A DNA stretch of 64,000 bases from Brevundimonas sp. A19_0 (GTDB taxonomy: Bacteria > Pseudomonadota > Alphaproteobacteria > Caulobacterales > Caulobacteraceae). Where the stretch lies: assembly GCF_017744255.1 (NCBI RefSeq), contig NZ_JAGHQP010000002.1:124001-188000 (forward strand). The letters run 5' to 3'. Positions 1 through 9,345 of this stretch are shown here, in pieces. The position numbers and the translations under genes were made by a program. How positions within the stretch are numbered: the stretch's first letter is position 1; the number at the start of each line of letters is the position of its first letter. The notes below the pieces were generated by a model that was not told the origin of the DNA, did no database searches, and saw only the letters and a list, made by a program, of their open reading frames with translations.

Positions 1-610
1 GGGTGGCCAGTTCGCCGGAGGTTGCAACGGCGCCTTCCGCCAGCCAGGGATCATGGGGCCGGCAGGCAATCAGGGCATTGAAGGCAGCGGCATAGCTCAT
101 GACCCGCATCAGGGTGCGGCTGTCGGGGATCACCCGATCCACGTCCGTAAAGTAGAGGGCGCCTGCTTCCTGCATCAGGCCGATTTCGGCCATCAGCTTG
201 CCGTCGCAGCCCTGGGTCGCGGCCCCGGCCGCGAAGATGTTCACCAGGCCGAGGGCCGCGCCCCGGCGCTGGATGAAGTCGACCATGGCGGGGTCGTCGA
301 CTGCAGGCGCCGTGTCCGGCTGGATGACCAGGGTCGTGACGCCGCCGGCTGCGGCTGACAGGGCGGCGGACTTGAGCGTTTCCTTCGGCTCGGCGCCCGG
401 CTCCCCCGTCTTGACCCGTATATCGATCAGGCCGGGCGACAGGCAGAGCCCCTCTGCGTCGACAACCCCGTCGTCGTCAGTGGGCACGAAGCCCGCGCCC
501 TTGTGCACGGCGGTGATGCGGCCGTCGGCAATGTGGAGGGCGCCCTGACCGTCATAGTCTGTGGCCGGGTCGAGCAGGCGGGCGTTGGTGATCCAGAAGG
601 GGGAGCTCAC
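1..610 (-). CDS. pyrC': Dihydroorotase-like protein, probably non-catalytic (partial)
   Basis: Dihydroorotase-family protein of de novo pyrimidine synthesis; its C-terminal part runs off the left edge, leaving about 203 codons. The start is a GTG at 610 that overlaps the TGA of pyrB (GTGA), so the two genes look translationally coupled. The segment [15 protein letters not shown] marks the family. Where active enzymes have D-x-H-x-H, this protein reads D-I-R-V-K, so both zinc-binding histidines are missing. In other bacteria inactive DHOase homologues form a complex with PyrB and stabilise it. I infer the same structural role here, with the true dihydroorotase encoded elsewhere. Confidence 0.85.
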   Translation of the reverse strand, partial: MSSPFWITNARLLDPATDYDGQGALHIADGRITAVHKGAGFVPTDDDGVVDAEGLCLSPGLIDIRVKTGEPGAEPKETLKSAALSAAAGGVTTLVIQPDTAPAVDDPAMVDFIQRRGAALGLVNIFAAGAATQGCDGKLMAEIGLMQEAGALYFTDVDRVIPDSRTLMRVMSYAAAFNALIACRPHDPWLAEGAVATSGELAT

Positions 611-1593
611 AGTCCGGCCTCCTCGCGACGGCGCGACAGGCTGGCCAGCACGGCCATGCGGGCCGAGACTCCCATCTCGACCTGGGTCTGGATCAGCGAA
701 ATGTCCGGATCGTCGGCGATGTCCGAGTCGATCTCGACGCCGCGATTCATGGGGCCGGGGTGCATGACCCGCACGCCCGGCGCGGCCACGCGCAGCTTTT
801 CGCGGTCCAGCCCCCAGAAGCGGTAGTACTCGCGCGTCGACGGGACCAGCGCGCCCTGCATGCGCTCCAGCTGAAGGCGAAGCATCATGACGACGTCGCA
901 GCCTTCCAGCCCCTTGCGCATGTCATGGTAGACCTCGCACCCCCAGCGGTCGGCATCGCCCGGGACCAGGGTCGGCGGTCCCACCAGCCGCACGCGCGCG
1001 CCCATCATCGACAGCAGGGCGACGTTCGAGCGCGCGACGCGGCTGTGGGCCACGTCGCCACAGATGGCCACCGTCAGCCCCCCCACATCGCCGAACTCCC
1101 GCTTGAGCGTCAGCAGGTCCAGCAGCGCCTGGGTCGGGTGCTCGTGCCGTCCGTCGCCGGCATTGACCACGGCGCAGCCTACCTTCTGCGACAGCAGGTC
1201 GGCGGCGCCCGAGGCCGAGTGGCGCACGACCAGCACGTCCGGCTTCATCGCATTCAGCGTGGCGGCCGTGTCGATCAGGGTCTCGCCCTTGGCGACCGAC
1301 GACGACCGCGGGCTCAGGCTCACGACATCGGCCCCCAGCCGACGCGCCGCGATCTCGAACGAGGCGCTGGTGCGGGTGGAGTTCTCGAAGAACAGGTTCA
1401 CCACCGTCCGGCCCGCCATCAGGTCCAGCGACTTGGCCGTGCCCTGATTGAGTTCGACGAAGCCGTCGGCCAGCTCCAGTACATCGCGTGCTGTCTGGGC
1501 GTTCAGATCGGTGACGGACAGGAAATGGTCCCGGGGGAACGGCCTCAGCCGGTCCTGGATGACGGTCAGAAGGTCTGTGTCGGGTCGGGCCAT
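607..1593 (-). CDS. pyrB: Aspartate carbamoyltransferase catalytic subunit
   Basis: Condenses carbamoyl phosphate and L-aspartate to N-carbamoyl-aspartate, the committed step of pyrimidine synthesis, in the cytosol. The 328 residues match the usual catalytic chain. Clear motifs are the carbamoyl-phosphate loop [13 protein letters not shown], the [10 protein letters not shown] segment and the C-terminal [13 protein letters not shown]. It is followed on the same strand by the dihydroorotase-like gene with a 4-nt overlap, the usual arrangement for ATCases that need an inactive DHOase partner. No regulatory chain (pyrI) is visible. Confidence 0.97.
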   Translation of the reverse strand: MARPDTDLLTVIQDRLRPFPRDHFLSVTDLNAQTARDVLELADGFVELNQGTAKSLDLMAGRTVVNLFFENSTRTSASFEIAARRLGADVVSLSPRSSSVAKGETLIDTAATLNAMKPDVLVVRHSASGAADLLSQKVGCAVVNAGDGRHEHPTQALLDLLTLKREFGDVGGLTVAICGDVAHSRVARSNVALLSMMGARVRLVGPPTLVPGDADRWGCEVYHDMRKGLEGCDVVMMLRLQLERMQGALVPSTREYYRFWGLDREKLRVAAPGVRVMHPGPMNRGVEIDSDIADDPDISLIQTQVEMGVSARMAVLASLSRRREEAGL

Positions 1594-1644
1594 CGACGGG
1601 CGGCTATAGGCCGATGCGGACCAAAACGAAAGCGCGAACCGCGA

Positions 1645-2145
1645 TCAGGGCCGCAGACTGTCGAGCGCACCCTGAAGGATCCAGGCCGCCGCATTGCGAT
1701 CCACCACCGTACCCCGGCGGGCCCGGCTCATATCCAGGTCCTCGACCAGAAACCGTTCGACGGCCGAGGTCGACAGACGCTCGTCCCAGAAGGCGACCGG
1801 TATGTCGCGCAGCCGGTCCAGATTGCGGGCGAAGGCGCGGCTGGACTGGGCCCTCGGCCCCTCGGCGCCATCCATATTGAGCGGCAGGCCGATCACCAGC
1901 GCCGTGGCGCCACGTGCCTCCATCAGCCGGAACAGCTGGTGGGCGTCCTCCGTAAACTTGGTCCGTCGGATGACCTCAAAAGGAGAGGCGATCATGCGCG
2001 TCGCGTCCGAGGCGGCGACACCGATGGTCTTGCTGCCGAGGTCCAGCCCCAGCCAGGGCGTCCCCGGCGGGCATGAGGCGGCAAGCTCGGACAGGGGAAC
2101 CACGGACACGCGGCAGGCGATAGGGCTTGCTGCCAGGGCTGTCAA
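1645..2145 (-). CDS. ruvX: Putative pre-16S rRNA nuclease / Holliday junction resolvase YqgF
   Basis: YqgF/RuvX family RNase H-fold nuclease, 166 residues, thought to trim the 5' end of 16S pre-rRNA. The family start motif LGLDLGSKTIGVAASD lies near residues 33-48, followed by the LVIGLPLNMDG strand and the conserved FWDERLST segment. The C-terminal D-x-NAAAWILQ also fits. The N-terminus is longer than in many homologues, so a downstream GTG could be the true start. It lies 51 bp upstream of pyrB on the same strand and is divergent from the lipoprotein gene. Confidence 0.93.
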   Translation of the reverse strand: MTALAASPIACRVSVVPLSELAASCPPGTPWLGLDLGSKTIGVAASDATRMIASPFEVIRRTKFTEDAHQLFRLMEARGATALVIGLPLNMDGAEGPRAQSSRAFARNLDRLRDIPVAFWDERLSTSAVERFLVEDLDMSRARRGTVVDRNAAAWILQGALDSLRP

Positions 2146-2180
2146 AGCCGAAGCTGGCTGCGGGAAACGGGAGGTTGGAT

Positions 2181-2744
2181 ATGAAGCGCATCATGGTCGT
2201 GGGCGCCTGCGGGCTTCTCCTCGCCGGGACTGCAGGGTGTGATCGCCTGTCAGCCGCATGGGAGGGATTCAACAATCCCGGTCTCGCGGAGCGACCGTCG
2301 GACGCGCCCTCATCTAAGCCGACGCCCACCCCCGGCGGCAGCCTGGTCGAGGCCGGTCAGGCCGTGGTCCTGCAGCCCGAGACCGATGATGCCCTGCAGA
2401 CCGCCGCTGCGGTGGTGGCGCTCGACTATCTGCCGGATCAGGGCGATCTGACCGCCAAGATGTTCGGCACCGCCGGCGGCGACCCGGCCATGAATGGCCT
2501 CTATACCTACATCGCCTTCTTCCACAGCCCCGCCGAAGGCTGGCGCGTCTTCCGCATCGGCGACTATCTCGAGTACCAGATTCAGGCGGTATCGGCCGGC
2601 CGCGTCGAGCTGATGCTCAACGAAAGCGTGATGGATCAGGCCACCGGCGAGATCGGCAGCCGCCAGACCGCTGTCATCCTGAGCTTCGCGCCCGGCCCGG
2701 ACGGCGCGGTACCCGAGACGGTGACCGTCACCCCGGCACGCTAG
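2181..2744 (+). CDS. Hypothetical lipoprotein
   Basis: A 187-residue protein with a lipoprotein signal: MKRIMVVGACGLLLAGTAGC, with the lipobox cysteine at residue 20. I chose the ATG at 2181 because it begins the signal peptide and has GGGAGG upstream; an upstream in-frame ATG would bury the signal. After a Pro/Ser/Thr linker the mature protein is acidic with a compact mixed alpha/beta look. I do not recognise the family. It stands alone between ruvX (divergent) and gatC (same strand, 85 bp downstream). Confidence 0.8.
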   Translation: MKRIMVVGACGLLLAGTAGCDRLSAAWEGFNNPGLAERPSDAPSSKPTPTPGGSLVEAGQAVVLQPETDDALQTAAAVVALDYLPDQGDLTAKMFGTAGGDPAMNGLYTYIAFFHSPAEGWRVFRIGDYLEYQIQAVSAGRVELMLNESVMDQATGEIGSRQTAVILSFAPGPDGAVPETVTVTPAR

Positions 2745-2829
2745 TCCCCGCCTTGTGAATCCGGCCCCGTGCCGCTAATCCCGCCGTTCGGGCCGCGTGC
2801 CCGTTCACCCCTGCTGTGGAGAGGCCGGA

Positions 2830-3117
2830 ATGGCGATCGACGCCGCGACGGTGCGCAAGGTGGCGCATCTCGCCCGTATCAAGACCCCCGAGGAGCGGCT
2901 GGAGCCGCTGGCCCGCGAGCTGAGCGGCATTCTGGACTGGATCGAGCAGCTGAACGAGGTCGACGTCGAGGGCGTCGAGCCCATGACGTCGAACGTGGCC
3001 CAGCCCCTGCGTCTGCGCGATGACGTCGTGACCGACGGCGACAAGGTCGCGGACGTGCTTTCGAACGCGCCGAAGTCGGCGGATGGCTTCTTCGTCGTGC
3101 CCAAGGTGGTCGAATAG
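2830..3117 (+). CDS. gatC: Asp-tRNA(Asn)/Glu-tRNA(Gln) amidotransferase subunit C
   Basis: Small GatC subunit (95 residues) of the GatCAB complex, which converts misacylated Asp-tRNA(Asn) and Glu-tRNA(Gln) to the correct amides. GatC wraps around GatA and stabilises it. Family features are V-x-x-VAHLARI near the start, the ILDWIEQLNEVDVEGVEPM helix-loop, and the conserved LR-DDV segment. The ATG at 2830 gives the normal family N-terminus (MAIDAATVRKVA). The stop is immediately followed by the gatA ATG with no gap, so gatC-gatA form a coupled operon. Confidence 0.96.
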   Translation: MAIDAATVRKVAHLARIKTPEERLEPLARELSGILDWIEQLNEVDVEGVEPMTSNVAQPLRLRDDVVTDGDKVADVLSNAPKSADGFFVVPKVVE

Positions 3118-4596
3118 ATGAGCGACCTGACGAAACTGACCCTCAAGGCCGCCCTGGACGGCCTCAAGGCCCGCGATTTCTCGTCCGAGGAAATCACCCG
3201 CGCCTTCGTGACGACTATCGAGGCCGCCAACCCGGCCCTGAACGCCTATGTCGTGCAGACGACCGACAAGGCGCTCGACATGGCCCGCGCCTCCGACGCC
3301 CGCCTGGCGAAGGGGGAGGGCGGCGCACTGGAAGGCGCGCCGCTGGGCATCAAGGATCTGTTCTGCACCGACGGGGTCCAGACGACCGCCGGCTCGAACA
3401 TGCTGAAGGGCTTTGTCCCGCCCTATGAATCCACCGTCACGGCCAACCTCTGGGCCGACGGCGCCGTCATGCTGGGCAAGCTCAACATGGACGAGTTCGC
3501 CATGGGCTCGTCGAACGAGACTTCGGCCTTTGGTCCGGTCCGTAATCCATGGAAATCAAAGGCCTCAAACGCTGAGCTGACACCGGGCGGCAGCTCGGGC
3601 GGCTCGGCCTCGGCGGTCGCGGGCGACCTGTGCCTGGCTGCGACGGCCTCGGACACCGGCGGTTCGATCCGCCAGCCTGCCGCCTTTACCGGCACCGTCG
3701 GCATCAAGCCGACCTATGGCCGCGCCAGCCGCTTTGGCATGGTCGCCTTTGCCTCCTCGCTGGATCAGGCCGGGCCGATCACCAAGACCGTCGAGGATGC
3801 CGCCATCCTGCTGCGGTCGATGTGCTCCTTCGATCCGAAGGACTCCACCAGCCTCGACATCGATACCCCCGACTGGACCGCCAGCCTCGGCAAGGGCGTG
3901 AAGGGCCTGCGCATCGGCGTGCCGAAGGAATATGTCGTCGACGGCATGCCGGCCGAGATCCAGGCGCTGTGGGACAAGGGCGTCGAGTGGCTGAAGGCTG
4001 CGGGCGCCGAGATCGTCGAGATCAGCCTGCCGCACACCAAATATGCGCTGCCGGCCTATTACATCATCGCCCCGGCCGAGGCCTCGTCCAACCTCGCCCG
4101 CTATGACGGCATGCGCTTCGGGCACCGGGCCAGAGAGGCGAAGTCGCTGACCGATCTCTACGAAACCAGCCGTGCGGAGGGCTTCGGAACCGAAGTCCAG
4201 CGTCGTCTGACCATCGGGGCCTATGTGCTGTCGGCGGGATTCTATGACGCCTATTATGTCCGCGCGCTCAAGGTCCGCCGCCGCATCGCCCAGGACTTCG
4301 ACGCGGTCTGGGACAAGGTGGACGCCATCCTGACCCCCTCGACGCCCTCGGCCGCCTTTGCGTTGGGCGACAAGGAGATCGACCCGATCCAGATGTATCT
4401 GAACGACATCTTCACCGTGACCGCCAACCTTGCGGGCCTGCCGGGTATATCGGTGCCCGCCGGTGTCGACAGCGGCGGCCTGCCCCTCGGCCTTCAGGTC
4501 ATCGGCAAGGCCCTCGACGAGGCGACCGTCTTCCAGGTCGCCGATGTGCTGGAGCAGTCGGCCGGGTTCGTCGCCAGGCCGGAGCGGTGGTGGTGA
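3118..4596 (+). CDS. gatA: Asp-tRNA(Asn)/Glu-tRNA(Gln) amidotransferase subunit A
   Basis: Glutaminase subunit of GatCAB, 492 residues. It hydrolyses glutamine and passes ammonia to GatB. The amidase-signature Ser-cisSer-Lys triad is visible: K79 in LGIKDLF, S159 in PGGSSGGSA and S183 in [12 protein letters not shown]. The conserved [11 protein letters not shown] follows. It begins directly at the gatC stop codon. Its presence implies that Asn-tRNA and/or Gln-tRNA is made by the indirect route. gatB lies about 470 bp further on, separated by an opposite-strand gene, so the operon is split. Confidence 0.97.
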   Translation: MSDLTKLTLKAALDGLKARDFSSEEITRAFVTTIEAANPALNAYVVQTTDKALDMARASDARLAKGEGGALEGAPLGIKDLFCTDGVQTTAGSNMLKGFVPPYESTVTANLWADGAVMLGKLNMDEFAMGSSNETSAFGPVRNPWKSKASNAELTPGGSSGGSASAVAGDLCLAATASDTGGSIRQPAAFTGTVGIKPTYGRASRFGMVAFASSLDQAGPITKTVEDAAILLRSMCSFDPKDSTSLDIDTPDWTASLGKGVKGLRIGVPKEYVVDGMPAEIQALWDKGVEWLKAAGAEIVEISLPHTKYALPAYYIIAPAEASSNLARYDGMRFGHRAREAKSLTDLYETSRAEGFGTEVQRRLTIGAYVLSAGFYDAYYVRALKVRRRIAQDFDAVWDKVDAILTPSTPSAAFALGDKEIDPIQMYLNDIFTVTANLAGLPGISVPAGVDSGGLPLGLQVIGKALDEATVFQVADVLEQSAGFVARPERWW

Positions 4597-4635
4597 GGGC
4601 CGTCGCCCGACGATCAGGCGGCGACCCCTTCGACC

Positions 4636-4956
4636 TCAGTGTTCCAGCGCTTTGATGTCCGCGTCGATGGCGTCGATGATGTCCTGGGTGATGGCGCCTT
4701 CGGAGTAGGGCATCACCTCGGCCAGAGTCATGCCTTCGAACTGGGGACGGGCCGGGTGGTCGGCGATCCCGGGCAGGTGCTTGTCGAGGATAGAGGCGGT
4801 CGCCGGATCGGCCAGCAGATCCTTGATCGGGCTGTCGATGGTCGGATGGTCGGCAATGGCGACGATCGCCGGCGTGTCGGTCAGGGCAAGCGCCGGTGCG
4901 GTGAGGACGCCCGTCGACAGGGCAGCAATGGCAGCGGCAGCAAGAATTCTGGACAT
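4636..4956 (-). CDS. Small secreted hypothetical protein
   Basis: A 106-residue protein with a clear Sec signal peptide (MSRILAAAAIAALSTGVLTAPALAL, cleavage likely after ALA). The mature ~80 residues are acidic, with conserved-looking segments such as HPTIDSPIKDLLADP and AITQDIIDAID. The spacing looks like short helices. No catalytic motif is recognised. It sits on the opposite strand between gatA and gatB. Codon use matches the chromosome, so it is probably a genuine native gene, with a periplasmic location inferred. Confidence 0.7.
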   Translation of the reverse strand: MSRILAAAAIAALSTGVLTAPALALTDTPAIVAIADHPTIDSPIKDLLADPATASILDKHLPGIADHPARPQFEGMTLAEVMPYSEGAITQDIIDAIDADIKALEH

Positions 4957-5061
4957 GGGGGGCTCCTCCCGGTTTGGATGCGGCCAGAGAACCCGGATTT
5001 CGTGACGGGCTCAAGACCGAACCCTCTTTCCCGGACGAGGGCGTCGACCTAGAAGGTTTCC

Positions 5062-6540
5062 ATGACTGACACCGCGACCAACACCAAACTCATCCAGGGG
5101 CGCACGGGCCCTTGGGAAATCGTCATGGGGCTGGAGATCCACGCCCAGGTGGCGTCGAAGGCCAAGCTGTTCTCGGGGGCGGCTGTCGGGTTTGGCGCCG
5201 GCCCGAACGAGCAGGTGTCGCTGGTCGACGCGGGCTTTCCCGGCATGCTGCCGACGCTGAACAAATGGTGCGTGGAACAGGCGGTGCGCACGGGCCTCGG
5301 CCTGCGGGCGAAGATCAACACCTTCAGCCAGTTCGACCGGAAGAACTATTTCTATCCTGACCTGCCCACCGGCTATCAGATCAGCCAGCTGTATCACCCT
5401 ATCGTCGGTGAGGGCGTGGTCGAGGTCGAGGCCGAGGACGGTACCTTCTTCAACGTCGGCATCGAGCGCCTGCATCTGGAGCAGGATGCCGGCAAGCTGA
5501 TCCACGATCTGTCGCCGACCGAGAGTTATGTTGACCTGAACCGGGCGGGCACGGCCCTGATGGAGATCGTCTCGCGCCCCGACCTGCGCAGCCCCGAGGA
5601 GGCCGTGGCCTACGTCAAGAAGATCCGGACCATCCTGATCTATCTGGGCACCTGCGACGGCGACATGGAGAAGGGCAATCTGCGCGCCGACGTCAACGTC
5701 TCGGTCCGGCGTCCGGGTGAGCCGTTCGGCACGCGCTGCGAGATCAAGAACGTCAACAGCTTCCGCTTCATATCCCAGGCGATCCAGTACGAGGCCCGCC
5801 GCCAAATCGAGATCCTCGAGGACGGCGGCTCGATCACCCAGGAGACCCGCCTGTTCGATCCGGTGAAGGGCGAGACCCGCTCGATGCGCTCCAAGGAAGA
5901 GGCGCACGACTATCGCTACTTCCCCGACCCTGACCTGCTGCCGCTCGAGATCGAGCAGGCGTGGATCGACGAGATCAAGGCCGGTCTGCCGGAGCTGCCC
6001 GACGACAAGCGCCGCCGCTTCATGAGCCAGTACGGCCTGTCACAATACGACGCCGGCGTGCTGATCTCGGAACAGGCCAAGGCTGACTATTTCGAAGCAG
6101 CTGCCAAAGGCCGCGACGCCAAGCTGGTGTCCAATTGGGTGACCAATGAGCTGTCGGCGCGCTTGGCTGCTGACGGCCAAGGCTTCGATCTGGGCATCGT
6201 CCGTTTCCCGCCCGCTCTTCTTAGAGAACTCGTGGAACTTATCGAGGATGCAACAGTCTCTTCGAAGATCGCCAAGGAAGTGTTCGAATATGTCTGGGCT
6301 GGTGAAGGCCCACCAAGACATGTGGTGGAAGCTCGCGGCCTGAAGCAGGTCACCGACACGGGCGCCATCGAGAAGGCCGTGGACGAGATCATTGCCGCCA
6401 ACCCCGACAAGGCCGCCGCCGTCGCCGAAAAGCCCCAGGCCATCGGCTGGTTCGTCGGTCAGGTCATGAAGGCCACCGGGGGCAAGGCCAACCCCGCCGC
6501 GGTCAACGAGATCCTGAAGGCCAAGCTGGGCATTTCCTGA
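5062..6540 (+). CDS. gatB: Asp-tRNA(Asn)/Glu-tRNA(Gln) amidotransferase subunit B
   Basis: Kinase/amidotransferase subunit of GatCAB, 492 residues. It phosphorylates the misacylated tRNA and completes amidation. Family signatures are MGLEIHAQV near residue 23, the [19 protein letters not shown] segment, [28 protein letters not shown] core and [12 protein letters not shown]. The C-terminal ~150 residues form the helical and YqeY-like tRNA-binding domain. Codons between about 6060 and 6345 are noticeably less GC-biased than the rest (CTT CTT AGA GAA, GCA ACA GTC TCT) although the reading frame is intact. It ends before a strong bidirectional terminator. Confidence 0.97.
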   Translation: MTDTATNTKLIQGRTGPWEIVMGLEIHAQVASKAKLFSGAAVGFGAGPNEQVSLVDAGFPGMLPTLNKWCVEQAVRTGLGLRAKINTFSQFDRKNYFYPDLPTGYQISQLYHPIVGEGVVEVEAEDGTFFNVGIERLHLEQDAGKLIHDLSPTESYVDLNRAGTALMEIVSRPDLRSPEEAVAYVKKIRTILIYLGTCDGDMEKGNLRADVNVSVRRPGEPFGTRCEIKNVNSFRFISQAIQYEARRQIEILEDGGSITQETRLFDPVKGETRSMRSKEEAHDYRYFPDPDLLPLEIEQAWIDEIKAGLPELPDDKRRRFMSQYGLSQYDAGVLISEQAKADYFEAAAKGRDAKLVSNWVTNELSARLAADGQGFDLGIVRFPPALLRELVELIEDATVSSKIAKEVFEYVWAGEGPPRHVVEARGLKQVTDTGAIEKAVDEIIAANPDKAAAVAEKPQAIGWFVGQVMKATGGKANPAAVNEILKAKLGIS

Positions 6541-6597
6541 GGCGCTACCGCTCGCGACGCGGGTCGATCGCGGCCTGAGCGGGCGGGGACGTGAAAA

Positions 6598-6627
6598 AAG
6601 GGCCCGGAGATCGCTCTCCGGGCCCTT
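6598..6627. terminator. Bidirectional Rho-independent terminator
   Basis: A perfect 13-bp inverted repeat (AAGGGCCCGGAGA / TCTCCGGGCCCTT) with a 4-nt loop. On the minus strand it is followed by a run of six T. On the plus strand only a short T-rich CTTCTTC follows. It lies between the convergent gatB and RcnB-like genes and probably ends both transcripts. Confidence 0.9.
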
Positions 6628-6646
6628 CTTCATTCAGGCCTGACGC

Positions 6647-7534
6647 CTACCAGCGCCAGAAGTCGTAGACGACCTCGATGATGTAACCGTCGTATTCGTC
6701 GATCAGATAGATGTGGTTGTCGACGTAAACCCAGCGCGTGCCCTGGGGCGGGAAGCCCAGCCCGTAGGTGCGATAGTCGTTCAGCTGGTAGCGCCAGAAG
6801 ATCGACGGCAGATAGTCACCCTCGCTCCAGCGGCGGCCCCAGTACTGGCGCGGCACCGAGTAATAGCCATAGTTCGGCGCGAAGTAGAAGCCCACGCGCA
6901 CGCCGGTGTAGCCGCGGAACGAGCGGTTACCCCGCCACCAGTCCGAACGGTGACGACGGTCCCAGTCGCGCCGCCAGTTGTCGCGGCTCCAGCTGCGCCG
7001 GAACTCCCGATAGTCGCGCCGGTCACGACGGTTCTCATAGCGGTCCTCGCGCCGGTCCTGACGCCACTCGCGGCGGTCCTCGCGGCGATCCTGACGGTCC
7101 TCACGGCGGTCCTGGCGGTTGTCGCGACGATCCTCGCGCCGGTCCTGACGGTTCTCCCGTCGATCCTGACGATTGTCGCGGCGGTCACCCCAGCGGTCCT
7201 GACGGTTCTCGCCGCGATCCTGGCGGCGGTCGCCCCGGTCCTCGCGGCGGTCCTGCCGACGATCCTGCCGGTCATCACGCCGATCTCCCCGCCTATCCTG
7301 CCGGTCCTGTCGGCGGTCTTCACGTCGGTCCTGCCGACGGTCGGTCCGATCCTGACGAGGCTGCCGGGGCGGTTGCGTCTGGGGTTCCTGGCGTTGCTCC
7401 CGGCGGGCGCGGGTGTCGCCCCGTCGACCGTCGCGGTCCTGAATCTCTGCCTGCTGGGCCTGGGCGACCGCAGGCGCGATGGCCGGGGCAACGAACGCCG
7501 TCAGGGCACTGAAGACCAAAAGGGTACGTTTCAT
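6647..7534 (-). CDS. Secreted RcnB-like protein with long Arg/Asp repeat region
   Basis: A 295-residue periplasmic protein. I chose the ATG at 7534 because it opens a normal signal peptide (MKRTLLVFSALTAFVAPAIAPAVAQA). The next ~150 residues are almost entirely Arg, Asp, Gln and Glu in units like RREDRQD-. The C-terminal ~110 residues contain a Tyr/Trp-rich block and the RcnB-type ending LPSIFWRY...YGLGFPPQGTRWVYVDNHIYLID...IIEVVYDFW. RcnB proteins act in periplasmic nickel/cobalt homeostasis; whether this one binds metal is not shown. A paralogue lies directly upstream on the same strand. Confidence 0.85.
   Translation of the reverse strand: MKRTLLVFSALTAFVAPAIAPAVAQAQQAEIQDRDGRRGDTRARREQRQEPQTQPPRQPRQDRTDRRQDRREDRRQDRQDRRGDRRDDRQDRRQDRREDRGDRRQDRGENRQDRWGDRRDNRQDRRENRQDRREDRRDNRQDRREDRQDRREDRREWRQDRREDRYENRRDRRDYREFRRSWSRDNWRRDWDRRHRSDWWRGNRSFRGYTGVRVGFYFAPNYGYYSVPRQYWGRRWSEGDYLPSIFWRYQLNDYRTYGLGFPPQGTRWVYVDNHIYLIDEYDGYIIEVVYDFWRW
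7000..7350 (-). repeat. Degenerate tandem repeat encoding RxDRREDRQD-type units
   Basis: About 350 bp of imperfect direct repeats built from 9- to 12-nt blocks (variants of cggtcctgacg and cggtcctcgcgg on the + strand), inside the RcnB-like gene. They encode the alternating Arg/Asp tract. Such arrays can change copy number by slippage. The + strand of the same bases reads as an artificial Val/Leu/Ala-rich frame with no gene-like support. Confidence 0.75.
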
Positions 7535-7640
7535 CTCGATGTCCTTGTCGCCCCTGTCTGTCATCACCATCGATGATCTGTTCCAAGGCTTGGCAGGAAC
7601 AGGCTGAACCGTATGTGAACGAAATCTGACCCGCAAAAAC

Positions 7641-7675
7641 GCAAAACCCCGCGCGGTTTTCCGCGCGGGGCTTGC
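7641..7675 (-). terminator. Rho-independent terminator
   Basis: Perfect 10-bp stem CCCCGCGCGG / CCGCGCGGGG (7647-7656 and 7661-7670) with a 4-nt loop. On the minus strand it is followed by TTTTGCG. It lies 26 bp past the stop of the second RcnB-like gene and should separate that transcript from the downstream paralogue. Confidence 0.85.
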
Positions 7676-7695
7676 CGATGGCCGCGTACTGAATG

Positions 7696-8271
7696 CTACC
7701 AGATGTCGAACAGCACGTCCGCGATCACGCCGGTCGCCAGCGCCACCAGCAGGATGTCATTGTCCGCATGGACCCAGCGATAGCCGCGCGGCGCGGGCCT
7801 CAGGCCATAGTAGTAGGGATCCCGCACATAATAGCGGTGATAGGTCGACGGCAGGCGTGAACCGCGTTGCCAGCGATAGCCGTAGTAGCGCGGCTCGACC
7901 CGGTAATAGCCGTAGCCCGGCGCATACCAGTAGCCGTTCCGGCGCCCGCGATAGTCCCGGAAGTCCGACCGGCCGCGCCACCAGTCGCGGTTATTGCGGT
8001 CCCAGCGGTCGGCGCGTCGATGATCCCGATAGTCCCGCCGGTCGTCCCGGCGTTCGTTGCGCCAGTCACGACGGTCCTCACGGCGGTCACGGCGCCAGTC
8101 ACGCCGGTCATCGCGTCGGTCACGGCGGTAGTCGCGCCGGTCCTCTCGCCTGTCCTGCCGCCACTCGCGGCGGTCGTCGCGGTCGCGGCGGCTTTGCGCT
8201 TCGGCGATGGCGGGGACGGCCAGGGTGGCCATGGTGAGCGCGACGATGGCCGCGCGGGAAAGATGCCTCAT
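7696..8271 (-). CDS. Secreted RcnB-like protein with Arg/Asp repeats (paralogue)
   Basis: A 191-residue paralogue of the neighbouring RcnB-like gene. The ATG at 8271 begins a signal peptide ([27 protein letters not shown]) and has GGAG about 10 nt upstream. Residues ~28-85 are Arg/Asp/Trp repeats of the type [12 protein letters not shown] Tyr/Gly-rich stretch and the RcnB-type C-terminus ([20 protein letters not shown]...[14 protein letters not shown]) follow. It has its own terminator, so the pair are probably separate transcripts. Metal binding or envelope stress roles are possible but unproven. Confidence 0.85.
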   Translation of the reverse strand: MRHLSRAAIVALTMATLAVPAIAEAQSRRDRDDRREWRQDRREDRRDYRRDRRDDRRDWRRDRREDRRDWRNERRDDRRDYRDHRRADRWDRNNRDWWRGRSDFRDYRGRRNGYWYAPGYGYYRVEPRYYGYRWQRGSRLPSTYHRYYVRDPYYYGLRPAPRGYRWVHADNDILLVALATGVIADVLFDIW

Positions 8272-8431
8272 GGTACATGCTCCGGTTTTTGTGGCCGGTG
8301 GATCAGGTGATCCGCGAGGCTGGCAGGCTGTCGGCCCGGAAATGAACCCCGCCTGAACGCTCTGGTCAGGAAGCCCTTGTAGCGACCCGGCCCGGTGCCC
8401 AGATGCAGGACCAAGGCGCAGGAGGCCCCGC

Positions 8432-9157
8432 ATGACCCGACCCATCGAACTCTGGTACTGGCCCACGCCGAACGGCTGGAAGGTGTCCATCGCCCTCGAA
8501 GAAATGGGACTGCCCTATGAGCTGAAGCCCGTGAACATCGGCCGGGGCGAGCAGTTCGAGCCGGCCCTCCAGGCCATCAGCCCCAACGGCCGCATGCCTG
8601 CTATCGTCGATCCGGATGGAGCCGACGGCGAGCCCCTGTCGATCTTCGAATCCGGTGCGATCCTTCAGTATCTGGCCCTGAAATCGGGCCAGTTCTATCC
8701 GGAGGATGTGCGCAAGCGCGTCGAGGTCGACCAGTGGCTGTTCTGGCAGGTCGGCGGTCTGGGTCCCATGGCGGGGCAGACCCACCACTTCCGCCAATAT
8801 GCGCCAGCCATGATCAAGGACCAGCGCCAGATCGCCTATGGTGTGCGCCGCTATACAGACGAGACCCACCGTCTGTACGGCGTGCTGGATCGTCGCCTTG
8901 CAGATCGGGACTATGTGGCGGGCGACTATTCGATCGCCGACATGGCCATTTGGCCCTGGATCCTGCCGGCGCCGCAAGGACAGGACCTGGCTGAGTTCCC
9001 GAAACTGGCAGCCTGGGTGGCGCGGGTCGGCGCACGCCCGGCCGTCAAGGCAGGGAGGGCCGTGGGCGACGAACTGCGCGGCAATCTGGGCGCCGCAGGC
9101 AAGGATGCCGAGGACGCGCGCAAGCTTCTGTTCGGCCAGCGCGCCCGCAAGGCCTGA
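8432..9157 (+). CDS. Glutathione S-transferase family protein (YghU/YfcG-like)
   Basis: A 241-residue cytosolic GST-fold protein, probably of the nu class with disulfide-bond reductase activity. The N-terminal thioredoxin-like domain begins [20 protein letters not shown], where the Thr/Pro-Asn-Gly segment occupies the glutathione-activating loop. [11 protein letters not shown] and [11 protein letters not shown] form the G-site. The C-terminal helical domain contains the N-capping motif [11 protein letters not shown]. An AGGAGG-like ribosome site precedes the ATG. It is divergent from the RcnB-like genes, with 160 bp between. Confidence 0.9.
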   Translation: MTRPIELWYWPTPNGWKVSIALEEMGLPYELKPVNIGRGEQFEPALQAISPNGRMPAIVDPDGADGEPLSIFESGAILQYLALKSGQFYPEDVRKRVEVDQWLFWQVGGLGPMAGQTHHFRQYAPAMIKDQRQIAYGVRRYTDETHRLYGVLDRRLADRDYVAGDYSIADMAIWPWILPAPQGQDLAEFPKLAAWVARVGARPAVKAGRAVGDELRGNLGAAGKDAEDARKLLFGQRARKA

Positions 9158-9345
9158 AGCAGGGCGTCAACCGTAAAGCGGACCTGAACAAGCGATTGAC
9201 GCCCCGTAAATACAGCAACTTGCCTTCATGACTTGGTGACAGAAAAGTCGTCGCAAGGCCCTGTGCTGTTAACGCTAACTTCAATCGCGACCGGTTTTAT
9301 CGGGACCGTCGGCGGGCCAGAACGGCCTTGGCTGGAGGGACTGAG

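Noticed and set aside
760..2076. 438-codon open frame on the + strand
   Set aside because: Antisense to pyrB and ruvX; composition is typical of a shadow frame.
6713..7576. 287-codon + strand frame with Val/Leu/Ala repeats resembling membrane segments
   Set aside because: It is the antisense of the Arg/Asp repeat. The minus-strand gene has a signal peptide, ribosome site and RcnB-like domain.
6598..7675. CRISPR-like array in the repeat-rich 6.6-8.2 kb region
   Set aside because: Repeats are short, coding and without regular spacers; no cas genes anywhere in the window.
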